Below are positions 44,501-56,450 of a DNA stretch of 64,000 bases, in pieces. Within the stretch, counting starts at the first letter, position 1. Each line of letters starts with the position of its first letter. The DNA comes from Toxorhynchites rutilus septentrionalis (lineage: Eukaryota > Arthropoda > Insecta > Diptera > Culicidae). The stretch covers positions 110,454,661 to 110,518,660 of the forward strand of contig NC_073746.1 in assembly GCF_029784135.1 (NCBI RefSeq), read 5' to 3'. The notes under the pieces were generated by a model. That model had not been told where the DNA came from. It was given only the letters and a program-made list of their open reading frames with translations, and did no database searches. Made by a program: the position numbers and the translations under genes.

Positions 44501-45040
44501 TTATCCGTCATCTGTTCGGATGAATTTTCGAACATTTCGTGTGATACCGCCCATCATTTTCTGCACAGTACTGCTGGTAACTGTTTTTGCTATCTTCTTG
44601 GAAATGTGGTGCATTTGAATTGAATTTTTGATTTTGATGGTTCTGCCACATTTCTTCAATTTGCCATTGATAATGTCCAACATCTCTCGAAAATCCGAAC
44701 AATTTGGTGGATTGATAGTCTTTTCAATGAAGTCGATTTTGTTCCTCTTATACCACTTGATGTCATCCCGGCTGTAATGGCAGCTTGTCAAGTCAGGCCA
44801 GAACTTCACTGGACCATTGTGTGATAGAATGAACGGCGAAATCCTGTTCTGAAGGCACTCCTCCTTGTAATTGTTGCCCCAGTGATGACAACCATTGTCG
44901 TTCCACAATTACAGATCCCTTGCCAAATCATCACGGGCAAACTTATCTGCGTAAACAAATTTGAACCTACCCTACGCTTGACAAGATAAAATTTGTTACT
45001 ATTTGTCTAAAAATCCATTTTCACGTACCCTATGATCAGA
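44501..45040 (-). pseudogene. Diverged DD37E-like transposase fragment
   Basis: The minus-strand frame 44908-44501 reads CLQNRISPFILSHNGPVKFW then PDLTSCHYSRDDIKWYKRN and INPPNCSDFREMLDIINGK. It aligns with the second catalytic Asp and C-terminal part of the DD37E elements at 16489 and 56580, but with much divergence. The Glu region reads CSDFREM rather than APELRPIE, so the catalytic Glu context is changed. Upstream pieces (FVYADKFARDDLARDL) extend to about 44985. No TIRs were found. Confidence 0.75.
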
Positions 45041-45045
45041 AAAGT

Positions 45046-46075
45046 ACCGGGATATTTTAAATAAAACAAAATAGAGTTAAATTTCAGGCAAATTTATTTT
45101 ATCTCTTTCAAAATACGATTCATCTGAAGCAACACACATGTGTCAACGCTTGACCCAGTCCTCCATGCTCCTGGTAGGCCTACCAAAGGATGGTTTTTAG
45201 TTCCCTCGTCACATTCTCTTTGATCTCATCCAAGGCGCCTAGAAGTATATCCTATGTTTGGTCAAATAATTCAGTACAATTCTGGCTCGGTGCGATGGCG
45301 CGTTATCATCATGCAAAATCCAAGAATTGTCGGCCCACATTTCTGGTCGTTGGCGACGTTCAGCATCTCTCAAACGCTTCAAAACGTATGAATAATATTT
45401 TTTGTTGACTGTCTAGCCCGGTGGAGGGTACTCATAGTACACTACGCATTGACAATCGAAGAAAACAGTCAGCATCACCTTCACTTTTAAGTGGATTTGA
45501 TGCGGTCGACTTCGAAGCGCTACTCGGACGATTCTTGCTTTGTTTCTATGTCAATTTCATAGACCCATGTCTCGTCGCCCGTAACTATTCGTTTCACGAA
45601 GGTTGGATCACTTTGGGCTTGAGAAATCATCTCTTCAGTAACTGTCTTTTGATGGTGTTTTTGCACGAAATCCAGGTCCTTCGGAACGAGCCTGGCTACC
45701 ACGCGTCTCATACCCAAAACCATATGCTTTGCCGTTCCATATGCAATGCCAAATTCTCTAGACATCTCTCTTAAGCTGGTATGACGATTTTCAAGCACCA
45801 TTTCTTTCACTTTCTTCAAGTTTTCATCGGCGCTCGACCACGTCAGGTTCTCAATGTGATTGTGCGATTTTTTTTATTCGCCTTTCGCGTTCCATCGTCG
45901 ATAACCTTTGGATGTATCCTTCAATCTTGACGAATTCTGTACTACTGAATAAACAAACCACCCAGATCAAAACGCTGTCAATAGTTTCTCGATGTGACAA
46001 CTAGGGGCGCTGAAGTGAATAAAAATAAGTGACCAAATTTTAACTGAAACACACTTTATTTCTTAAGCTGCGTTA
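45046..46075 (-). pseudogene. Mariner-like transposase, internally deleted
   Basis: Minus-strand frames show NLKKVKEMVLENRHTSLREM, RLVPKDLDFVQKHH, KRIVTGDETWVYEIDIETK, MLTVFFDCQCVVYYEY and ILHDDNAPSHRARIVLNYL, so two catalytic Asp are visible. The region with the third Asp (PPYSPDLAPSD type) is missing at about 45240. A C-terminal remnant (MEDWVKR, HMCVASD) follows. The N-terminal DNA-binding part is also deleted. TIRs are not evident. Confidence 0.75.
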
Positions 46076-46255
46076 TAGGAACGCATACTGCTAAATAATG
46101 TATGTGTTATTGAAATGCAATTTTTGTACTGGAGCTTGCTAGTATGGCTTACACTAAAGTAAAAATGGCACAGACCGCGCATCGTGCGAACACAGATTCA
46201 GCAATCGTAAATTGATTGGAAATTATCTGCGTTCTAAAGCGAACCAGTTTTTTCG

Positions 46256-46342
46256 ATCGAAAATGAATCGTTAGCAGATCTTGATTTAAATGCATTGAGG
46301 GATCATTTTGCTTCAGTTAAGGCACGCAAGGCAAAGATGTGA
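46256..46342 (+). pseudogene. hAT transposase C-terminal remnant
   Basis: A short frame reads IENESLADLDLNALRDHFAS, then VKARKAKM and a stop. This matches the conserved end of hAT transposases (SIENE...LI-DFA-KARK). It lies on the plus strand near the right end, consistent with the element's 8-bp duplications. Confidence 0.65.
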
Positions 46343-46558
46343 TTAGAGAATAAGCGAAGTTGGTAATGATTTTTCCTAACCTTCTAAATACGGATAAACT
46401 GCTCAAAGTGAACTTTAGCATTCTCACTCACTTCGTTTTCTTAAAATATCACAAACTCAAAGTTAGTGAAAAAATCGAATAAAATGGTATTTTTTGGGGC
46501 GCCATTTTCTTAGTTTGCCGGTGGCGCTGTCTACACTCATTACGTCGCTGCCAGTGGG

Positions 46559-48640
46559 CATATCGTTGAGGAGCACAAAGTCAGAGTGATTGTTCAGTAA
46601 ATGTTTAATGGATTGTTGATCTGCCATTAGTGTACGCTTTGAATCAGAAGCAAAATGTCCAATCATTTGGCACACTTGTTTAACAAATCATATTTACCCA
46701 CAAAATGTATCCTGTTCTATTTATGTCTTTTGTCCTCTTTTATTTTATAAATAGTTTTGTTTTTTAATTGAAAAATATATGAAAGGCAATTCTTTTCAAG
46801 TCATTGAAAACAAAAGGCGTCCCATCATAAAGGACCTCAACCTACATTCTAGGATTCAAATATTCCCATGAATGGTTGATTCACTTGGTTAAAATTCGCC
46901 CATAGAAAAATAAACAGGAAATCAGCAGGATTCGTTGACCGTAATTACTGGGTCAGACTTTCGAACATTCGAACAGCCACAACATTGCGATATATAGTTT
47001 CAATTGTTACTAACTTACAAACGAACGAACGGCACGTTTCCGTTCCATGCCAAAAAAAATCCATTGCAAAAAAAACCCATTCGACCACCCGATTGACGTA
47101 GTCGTGATCGTCGCACGTCAGCGCCCATTCGCGTGCCGACCTTCGAAACCGTGGGAGTGCCATCGGGGAGGGGGTGATTATTAAAATAGTTCCGAACCCG
47201 CAAATGAAGGGTGGTCACTAATCGCAACTCAGCCTTCGATGGCCTTGCAATCGAATTTCCAACTTTTTGTTCGCTGTTGCCGACACTCTCTCCGGCGTGG
47301 CATGTGAGCATGCGAGCAGGTGATGTGTTGTCAAAAATTGTGTGCTACTTCCGCCTCTTCATGAAAAAAAAATACACAATGCAAACGAGTCATAAACGAT
47401 TGTTTTTTTTTTCATCACTATGCTCGATCGGTGAATGGATCTGTGCGATAATGAGCGAAAATTGAGGCAAGGATTATAGTTTCGGTCCAATATTTCGATA
47501 CCACTAGACAGCAGCGGCTTAGCGGGTAGTGTTTCTAAACCGACCCAACAATCGGTTGGCGTCGTGAAAGGCGTTGCCCATTTGTTTTTGTTCGATTTCT
47601 GATCATGTCGAAGGTTCCCATGCTTCGGTTATTACCTAGTGCTAATAATGGTTGTCAGTTATTCGTCAGGGAAAAACATAGTTTGACGTCCAACGTAAAG
47701 ACAAGATTAACAATCGAATTATGCTTCAGCAGATTCATTGAGCTGTCATTTTTTGTTTTGTTCCTTCTAGTTCATATTCATTATAGGGCCCTGGGTTATA
47801 CTTAGGGATTTAGGTGGTTTCGGTTGTTTCAAAGAGGAATGCGCCGGTGATTGATTATTGTTCCGACAAATTCATAAATCACGCCGCTGTTCACTTTCGA
47901 GAACGTGCTGCTAGGGTCATTTTAACTTTATGTCGACCACAGGGACCAGCAAGAATCGGAGGTCACTTAATACCCGCTGCGATATGTGGTGCCGAATGTT
48001 TTCGTTCGTTTAAAAAAGGGAACGTTTCTCTTCTCGTTGCTCACTGTATTGAAGACTGAGGATTGCTTCAATTTTAACCCTATTGTTACGGTTATTGATT
48101 AGGCTCGTGCCGACGACTATTAATTTAAATTTATCTAGTTTTTAGTTCATGCAGTTTCATTTCGAGAGCAACAACGAAGTTCATTAACAAGATTAATATG
48201 AGCCTTTCATAACATTATATTTCTTTAGAATGACCTTCAGGCGTTGAAAATCTATTAGACATGACAATATGGCTATGGTTTTGATAGTAGAAAAACTCAA
48301 AAAGTTATTGATAGTATATAATTTCGACAGACTATGATTACGTCACATCATTTTGCGCTAACGTCAGCATAGTATCAATTCAAGGTGAACGGGTTTGAGC
48401 CTACATAATCGATAGGAGTGCTATCGCAGCGTGATACACGTATTTTTGACCTAATGTATGTGTTTCAAAAAACACGAATTTCAAGACGAAAGAAAGGAGA
48501 ATTCTAAAGGTTAAATTACAACAAGTTATATATGCCATTATTTCGATGGCATTCGTTCGAAAATAGTGCCATTCTCTAGCACAAAAATAGAGTGCTCACG
48601 AAACCAACGATACGCCAGACAACAATGGTGCTGATGTATC
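46559..48640. other. Unassigned DNA
   Basis: Frames at 47015-47311 (reverse) and 47814-48059 have no motif. GC content is moderate at 47010-47330. No repeat partner is seen in this window. Confidence 0.4.
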
Positions 48641-48790
48641 GTTCTTATTTAGAACCGCATTACTTCGTTGATGTCATTCAATCGAAGATTATTCACAGCG
48701 ATATTCTAATTTAGAATCTCAACCATATTGCCACTTCCTTTATCCACGGATTTGCAAATGCATTAATTGCACTTTGCTCAGGTGAGGCGA
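48641..48790 (+). repeat. Repeat A, copy 1
   Basis: This segment, containing TGTCATTCAATCGAAGATTA and CATATTGCCACTTCCTTTAT, resembles 51920-52060 (+) and 55490-55625 (-). Two of the three copies lie next to or within Helitron-like units, so it may be an internal piece of such an element. Confidence 0.55.
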
Positions 48791-48954
48791 ATATGGTAGT
48801 ACTGAACAATTCCGGAATCCGGTTGGTTTGAAACTCGATCGAATTTCACGATCACTCGATGTCGTTTACATACATAGTAGACATAGTCCTAACCTTAACA
48901 TAACTTTTTTTTCTAGATTTTTTAACTGCATTTCCGCTAAACCTTTATCCATGA

Positions 48955-49612
<658 letters not shown>

Positions 49613-49613
49613 T

Positions 49614-49660
<47 letters not shown>

Positions 49661-50137
49661 TATATAAAAATAAATTAAAAAGTAAAATTGATATGTAGGG
49701 GTTTTTGGGGTCGGGGAAGATTCTTATGATAGTTCGAGACCTCTCCCTCTCTCTAAGGGAGGCCTGCCATACAAATGAAACACAAATTCGAAATCAAAGT
49801 TGGCATGTGAACACATATTTCTATATAACTCGAAAACTATTCAAGTAAATGGAGCCAAATTTGGCATGTAAAATGTTTCTATGGTGAATAGACACTATAG
49901 ACTCTCTCTAAGGGATGGCCGCCATACAAATAAACCACTAACTTCTGCATAACTCGAGAAATAATCAAGCAAATTGAGCCAAATTAGGGATGTGAGGGTT
50001 TTGGGGTACGAGAAATGTTTCTATCATGGTATAACACCCCTCCCTCCTCTGGAATGGACAGGGGGTCCCAGTAAGAAAACGTGGATGTGATAAAAAAAAA
50101 AAAATTTGGGCGAGACGAAGTTTGCCGGGTCAGCTAG
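49613..50137 (+). mobile_element. Helitron-like repeat, plus strand, unit 1
   Basis: It begins with a (TA)n stretch, continues with GGGGTTTTTGGGGTCGGGGA and the units seen in reverse at 40259-41447, and ends GAAGTTTGCCGGGTCAGCTAG (CTAG 50134-50137) followed by T. Confidence 0.5.
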
Positions 50138-50759
50138 TCCATACATATAATATCAATCAAGCAAATGAAACGCAATTCGGCATGTGGAGGTTTTAGGGTG
50201 CAACAAATGTTTCTATGGTGGTTAGACACTCCACCCCCCTCTCTAAAGGGGGGGCTGCGATACAAATGAAACACAAATTTCTGCATTACTCGAGAATTAA
50301 TCAAACAAACGAAACCAAATTTTGCATGTGAAGATTTAAGGGGACACGAAACGTTTCTATGGTGAATAGACACTCCTAAACATCTCCCCCCCCCCCCGCC
50401 TTCGAAGGGGTGGAGAGGGGAAGGGTCCGTTTTCATTCTCTCATATTTTCTGTATCAAACATTTATTACATGTAACAGAGAAACATGTGATTTGGAAGTG
50501 GTTGAAAAATCTTGAACGAAAATTGTGTCTGAAAATAATCAGATATTATAATGATGAGTTTTGGTAGAAGTAATAGGATTTTTTTAATAAAAGGTTAATT
50601 CAACAGGGTCGATTGGAAGATCAATCAATGAACAGTTCTGCGATTGGACTCATGAACTTGAGCTTAGTAAGAAAACGTGAATGTTTGAAGGTATTACGAA
50701 CAAAATAACAATAACAAAAAAACAATTTTTGACGGGATGAAGTTTGCCGGGTCAGCTAG
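50138..50759 (+). mobile_element. Helitron-like repeat, plus strand, unit 2
   Basis: A second, adjoining unit ends with the same GAAGTTTGCCGGGTCAG and CTAG (50756-50759) followed by T. Its last 320 bp match, in reverse, 40260-40560. A C-run of about 12 occurs at 50386. Confidence 0.5.
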
Positions 50760-50769
50760 TAATATATAT

Positions 50770-51500
50770 ATACAGCCATTCCATGCCAAACCGGTATAGT
50801 GGTTTTCAGATTTTCGTGAAAAGTGGTTGTTTTATTTTTTTTCGCAAAACATTAGACCCGTTTTTTTTTATTTTTCAGTAGGATGACCATTTCTATTTTA
50901 ATGTTGTCCGAAAAATCAACTTTTTCCTCTTTTTTTTTCCAAAAATTACTTTTTCCAAACATTCATAACTTTTGAACTACTAGACCGATTCAGATGATCG
51001 ACATATCAAATTAAAGCCAATCGCCTGGTCTTTTCTGAAACAATACTACACCTGCAGAAAATACGAATTCTGTTCTCGTCGTTATCGATTGTATTCTTTT
51101 TCTTTTGTTTTCATAGTCTCGGGACCAAGGGCGCTATGCTTTGACATAGGACTATGTCTTTGATTTCTATATAGGGGGGTTACTCTACGAAAAATGTAAC
51201 GATTTATTAAGAGTTTTCAAACGCATATTACTCAAAATGGTTATTGCGACATATGTTGTGTTATATATCATTAGACAGGAAATTTATCCAGATTTTTTTT
51301 GCATGAACAGTGAATATAGTAAAAAAGTAAACAATTTGACGATTTAATTGGGTATGTTTTCTTTCGATTGCACTATCCACTCGCTTCCACCCCGACGCAA
51401 CGAGCAATATTTTTGCCTGAATTCGGGCGTTAGCTCATAATGTGAGTTGATGCGTAAAATGAATTATTCTCCATTTACCGATAATAGGCATTGATTTTAT
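50770..51500. repeat. AT-rich MITE-like repeats
   Basis: It starts CAGCCATTCCATGCCAAACC and includes CATAGGACTATGTCTTTGAT near 51146-51170, wording common in short mosquito repeats. No genes. The ends are not defined. Confidence 0.35.
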
Positions 51501-51507
51501 ATTATAC

Positions 51508-53510
51508 TTGCTGACCAGGCAAACGTTGTTCTGCCAAATAAATTATTTCTAGTGAATATTTTGGGTGTTGAATAAAACACACTAATGTATTGTAAGTGTG
51601 TTTGAATATTTTAACGATCTTTAAAATAAATCGAATGTGACCGATAAAAAAACCAATTGAATGATTTGTACGAAAGGTTATATTATGTTTCTTGGTGTAT
51701 TTCATTAACGTAACTGACATGTTTGATCTCTTAAAAGTTAAACGTGAACTGAAAAAAGTAATATAAGTTTGTCGTAAAGTAGAAAAAATGAAATATAAAA
51801 AATCAATATTTATTGCTGTCTTCTTGTTAGAAAATACGTGCATGTGATTTTCAACATGGCTTAGTTTATAACAACTTGGTCTCGTTCATAAATTGTAAAA
51901 CGTTCAAATTAATCGGCCTGTTTGGAATCGCGTTATTTTATCGTTGTCATTCAATCGAGGAGTATTCACATCGGTTATCTAAATATGAAACACAGCCATA
52001 TTGCTTCCTTTATTCATGGATGTTTTTATTACGCTTCACCGATTTGTAGAACTCAATATTCATATATGCATATGAGTGACCGGATTTTACAATTCGATCG
52101 AAATCGACTTTTACACTCTTAAATTCGTTCGCCTTGTCGCGAAACAATGGTCAAAATAGGTTGTATTCAACAGAATACAACCAACAATATGTGGGGACGA
52201 ATCCGATCGAACTTCATTTTGTGTTTGAACACACGCGCAATGTCATGACAATGCATTGCGCTTTGGCCATAACTATAACTAAATTGGCCATATTTGGCTA
52301 TAACTAAAGCTGTGTCGGCGTTGCTCATGATAGTGTCTCGCAAGTGAATGTATTATTCCTCGCACCGCTTTTGTTGATTGTGTAGTAAGATTTGCAGTTG
52401 TTCACTCTCTACCTTCGCGTATATGTCGACCATAAATTGTTGGCACAGCTTACGATATCTTGCATTGGCGTTTCTTGACCATGTCAAATCACCATATGAT
52501 AAACATAAAAATCCTTCGAGCGCGCCCTCTGTTTGTTTCGTCGCATGTTCATAAATATTAAATCAAAATGAGAAATTATGTTCATAATGAATTAAGTATC
52601 TGTGACGGGGTCTCGTTGGTCTAATGTTCATGCAAGAGATTTTTCGTTAAAGAAACCCTTATGACTTGCACTGTAGTCACGCGTATTCTTGAGCTTGCCA
52701 CTCCAGAATATATTAAAGGCGTATTGTTCGTCATAGAAATCTTAACTATTTACTAATAAAAATGACGCAAGTAGTACTACGTTGAGAAGACAAACCTTGG
52801 GAACGTTAGTGCCATTGAAGAAGAACATAGCGAGGGTCGTATGTGTGTCAACGATGAATTCCAGATTATGGTTTTTTCTTCGCATTAAATTTCTCGTGTC
52901 ACCGTGCTATCATGATTCCAGCAGCGCTTGTGCTTTGGATATACACACGTGCTCTCCAGCTGATGTTTTATCAGGGTTGATGGCAATAGCTTGATTGTCA
53001 TTTTGTAATCCGAGCAAATGTGATTTGAAGAATTTCGATAACTCATTGTGCTCATTCAAAAAGGCTTCCAGCTCGTCGGAGATGCTCCCTGCTTTAGATG
53101 AATTGATGTTACTTGTTTATTTGTAGATGGATGTTCAATGAAGCGGTCGTTACGCCATCAGTCATTGAACAACTTAAATGAATTCGTTCTGTTGAAAAAA
53201 ACGAACAACGGTTAAATTATTAGAATATTTTTGACACAAAAATAATAAAATCGCAATTAAAAAAAATAGGGAATTGGGGTCAAAATTTAAGGTTATATGT
53301 ATGGTATGAAGTCAAATTTTTGAAATAAATATCCAGATCTTTTTTTCTGCATTGAGTTATCGGTATCCTACCGGTATCATATATAGTTTACAACCTATTC
53401 TCATACCTACCAAGTATTTTGAGTATAATTTCATCAAAATCGGTCGAGCCGTTTCGGAGGAGTTCGGTAACAAACACCGTGACACGAGATTTTTATATAT
53501 ATAGAAGATT
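51508..53510 (-). mobile_element. Helitron-like element, minus strand, about 2 kb
   Basis: The minus-strand 5' end reads TCTTCTATATATATAAAAAT (from 53511). The 3' end reads GCAGAACAACGTTTGCCTGG and TCAGCAAG near 51507, a variant of the GTTTGCCGGGTCAGCTAG end. Repeat A lies inside (51920-52060). No rolling-circle replication protein or helicase is visible, so it is non-autonomous. Confidence 0.45.
51920..52060 (+). repeat. Repeat A, copy 2
   Basis: It shares GTCATTCAATCGAGGAGTAT and CAGCCATATTGCTTCCTTTA with the copies at 48641 and 55490. A frame over it (51922-52122) is not supported as a gene. Confidence 0.55.
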
Positions 53511-54130
53511 GTATGTTGTACAATCAATTTGTGCTCAATTCATGTTTTTATCGTGTAGGTCTCACTACTAACAATTTGTGAAATTATGGTCTAGGATGTC
53601 ATAATATCGAGTATGTTGTTTGGTTATGTGAAAATGCAAAAAAATAATTTAAATGGCTGCTGATTTAGAAGATCGAAAGGGTATACCCACGTAAATCAGA
53701 TTATGATAGCTTGAGTAGTCACGATCTTACAGGGATATAAATTTATTACCGTTTGAAGGATACTAGTACATACAGGAAACAGTTTTTCCAGGGCATCCAT
53801 TTGATGTATCAAAAGAGAAAAAAATACAGATTTTAAACAATGAAAAACTCAATTTTACACGTTACGCCCCGAGCGTTTGCACAATATCAGTGTCGGTTCC
53901 AGTTCCCAATGATACCTATTGTATAAGTAGAAAATAGTCAGCAATTCGACTAGAAAGTAGTCACATTTTGTAAAACATCCGAAAACAAACCGTATATATT
54001 TTTATTTTATTATTTTGTAACTGTCAGTCCCAGTCAGTCAGCATTTTCTACCAAAAAGCTCAACGTCGGCCCCTAGGGACCGACACTGGGCTCAACAAGT
54101 TAAATACAATTACTAGACACGATCACAGTC
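53511..54130. other. Unassigned DNA with a palindrome
   Basis: There are no genes. GTCGGCCCCTAGGGACCGAC at 54066-54085 is an almost perfect 20-bp palindrome, and GTGTCGGTTCC at 53890 echoes it. This suggests the ends of a small transposon. Confidence 0.35.
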
Positions 54131-54400
54131 CTATGTCAAGATCCCGTCCGTGCCCCTAGGCTCAGACCCATTAACTTTTTTTAATATTTTTTTCTGAAAA
54201 GCTGAGGATTTTTCACATGTCGAAACCAGAGAGGCGTTTTTTTTTCGTTTTTGAGTTATGATTTTTTTTCCTAATTATTGCCAGAAGAATACTGTTTGTT
54301 TCAAGATTAAATTTCTAAAACACCTTGATCGATATCGGAAAAGTCTGCTCTTGAATCTGTTACGTCCCCTTAAACTCTTGATAAAAAAATACTTAAAAAA
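54131..54400 (+). repeat. Dispersed repeat, copy 2 (also at 11996)
   Basis: CCTATGTCAAGATCCCGTCC and GGCTCAGACCCATTAACTTTTTT match 11996-12060, with T-rich sequence following in both. Confidence 0.6.
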
Positions 54401-54969
54401 TATACTTAAAAAAAATTTCCCCACAATATAACAGAAAAATTCACAAATTACTTACACTGCAAACTACAATAACTGTAAATTTCTAAACAATCAACCAATT
54501 GTTCAGAATATTGTAAGTATTTCAACTACACTTATTTCAACCGTACCTATTTCTACCATACAACAGCTATCAATAAGGAAATAAAATTGCATCACAATAT
54601 ATTTCACTAAATTCTATGAAAAATGAGAAATTTTGAGAATTTTGTGATTCAGTAGCAGTAATTGTTCCGTAAATGTTGGTTGCCTGGTACCGTAGTGACA
54701 GATTGACGTAGTTTCTAAGCAGTTTTTGTGTTAGAAACATTAGAAGTCACGATCGGTCATTTTGACCGGTCGGTATATATCATCAGAAAAAAAGGAAGTG
54801 GGAGATCAAAATAATTTATAATATTGATCAATACATGAATTGAGAAAAAGTCATAACATGATTCAAAATTATGAAAAAAATGCAGTACAAATTCTTGCGA
54901 ACAAATTATTTAACTGGTCATTTTACCGGTTGGTAAACGTGATAAAACGCACTCCTATATCGTCTTCTG
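54401..54969. other. Unassigned AT-rich DNA
   Basis: There are no genes. CGATCGGTCATTTTGACCGGTCG (near 54753) and CTGGTCATTTTACCGGTTGG (near 54913) are short palindromic motifs about 160 bp apart, perhaps the remains of a small DNA transposon. Confidence 0.3.
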
Positions 54970-55349
54970 TCTATATAAATAAAAATGGATCGCTGAAGTG
55001 TTGCTAAGAGCAAAACTCGAGAAAGGAATTGTCCAATTTAGGGCTGTCTTCATTCTATCATATTTTATGTATCAAACATTTATTCCATATAACGGAGAAA
55101 CATGTTATTTGCAAGTGGATGAAAAATCTTGCACGAGAATTGTGTCTGAAAATAATCTGATATTATAATGTCGAGTTTTGGAAGAAGTACTGAAATTTTA
55201 TAGTAAAAAATAATTTTAAAGGGTAGATCAGAGGATCAATCCATGAACAGTTCTTCGATTGGGCCCATGAACGTGCGCTTAGTAAGAAAATGTGGATGTG
55301 ATAATGAAGAATTAATTTTGGGCGGGACGAAGTTTGCCGGGTCAACTAG
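54970..55349 (+). mobile_element. Complete short Helitron-like element (380 bp)
   Basis: It begins TCTATATAAATAAAAATGGA and ends GACGAAGTTTGCCGGGTCAA with CTAG (55346-55349) followed by T. This is the smallest unit of the family here with both ends visible. The middle matches 50440-50760. The base before TC is G rather than the usual A. Confidence 0.55.
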
Positions 55350-55733
55350 TCCAATACAAAAACGAAGAAATACCAATAATGGCGAACAATCATTGACAAA
55401 TATCAACAACGTAGACATTGACGCCTCAGCTGAGCAAAATATTCAATGTTCATATCAATGTTGAGTTCCCTAGTTCAGCAATGAGCAATAAATACCAATA
55501 CAAGTCAGGAATAAGAGAAGCAACATGGCTGTGTCTCAAATTCAGAATACCGATATGACTACTCTTCGATTGAATTACAACGACGAAATAATGCGCCACC
55601 AAATTGGCCGGTATATAAGCTCCAATGAAGTTGTCTGTCATATCATTGATTTCCAAATTCATTCAGAAAACGACGAGCGCCTATTTTTCCCCAACGAGAC
55701 AGCAATTGAACGAAATTAACGAACGAAATTAAC
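55350..55733 (-). repeat. Region with Repeat A, copy 3
   Basis: At 55490-55625 the minus strand repeats GTAATTCAATCGAAGAGTAG and CAGCCATGTTGCTTCTCTTA of Repeat A. The rest is unassigned. Confidence 0.5.
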
Positions 55734-55943
55734 ACTCCTATACTCGTGCATTGGTCTGTCAGACCGAGAAATCAATAATTCGTTAATTTCTCAGAAAATA
55801 TCAACACTACGACTTTGCGATTCTCTCTAGCTTCGTTATTCGTCGTTCGTCCTCGTTTAGCGTATCGCATATGTTGGTACAAAGGGGACGTGTGCCTCTT
55901 TTTCAACACTGTCGGTCTGACACACCGACGCGAGTATAGGAGT
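55734..55943. mobile_element. Small MITE with terminal inverted repeats
   Basis: The left end ACTCCTATACTCGTGCATTG (then GTCTGTCAGACCGA) and the right end (reverse ACTCCTATACTCGCGTCGGT, then GTGTCAGACCGA) form inverted repeats of about 33 bp around a 140-bp core. Related pieces occur near 58178-58236 and 19850-19865. Target duplication is unclear. Confidence 0.6.
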
Positions 55944-56448
55944 ATCTTTTTTGGACAAGTGCATTTTTTCATATTCTAGAATATTGTTGAATGAAATGTA
56001 TAAATTAATGTTAGTGGCGTGGAATATTTATTGAATATAATGCATAAGATCATTACCGGACTATTCTTATTTGATTTCAGTCCCTTTTGTAACTGGATTG
56101 AACGGATTCATATATTAACTATTCGTCGATATATTCGTCGTTAGATTCATACGTTCAAAAGCAAAATATAAATGTTCGACTTTCGTATAGTTATTCGCTA
56201 AATATAATGGTCATACAAATACACACTTGTGAAATAATTTCACTTGTGGAAGAATTGAAAACAGTAAACTACAAACTAATCGGTGGCTTATGGTAATTTT
56301 TAACAATTACAGTTTCGGTTTTTTTATAATGGACAATATCGACAAGATCTAAAAAAAGACATTAATTCTCAGTTTACCAAGAATACAGAGACAAAGAATA
56401 TTTGAAATACGCAAACATCATATTCCAGAGCCTTTATCATCTGGTAAT
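55944..56448. other. Unassigned AT-rich DNA
   Basis: No gene or repeat is recognised. Confidence 0.3.
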
Positions 56449-56450
56449 TA

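Larger units (their letters stand above)
44041..46550 (+). mobile_element. hAT-type DNA transposon, 2.5 kb, with nested fragments
   Basis: The ends are CAGTGGCGTAGTGTG (left) and, on the reverse strand, CAGCGACGTAATGAG (right). Both are flanked by the exact 8-bp duplication CCAGTGGG (44033-44040 and 46551-46558). An 8-bp duplication and CAG ends are hAT hallmarks. Only the C-terminus of its transposase remains (46256-46342). Pieces of a DD37E-like and a mariner transposase occupy the middle. Confidence 0.82.

Noticed and set aside
47015..47311. 98-codon reverse frame in a GC-moderate patch
   Set aside because: Overlapping open frames on several phases, no known motif, no splice signals I trust.
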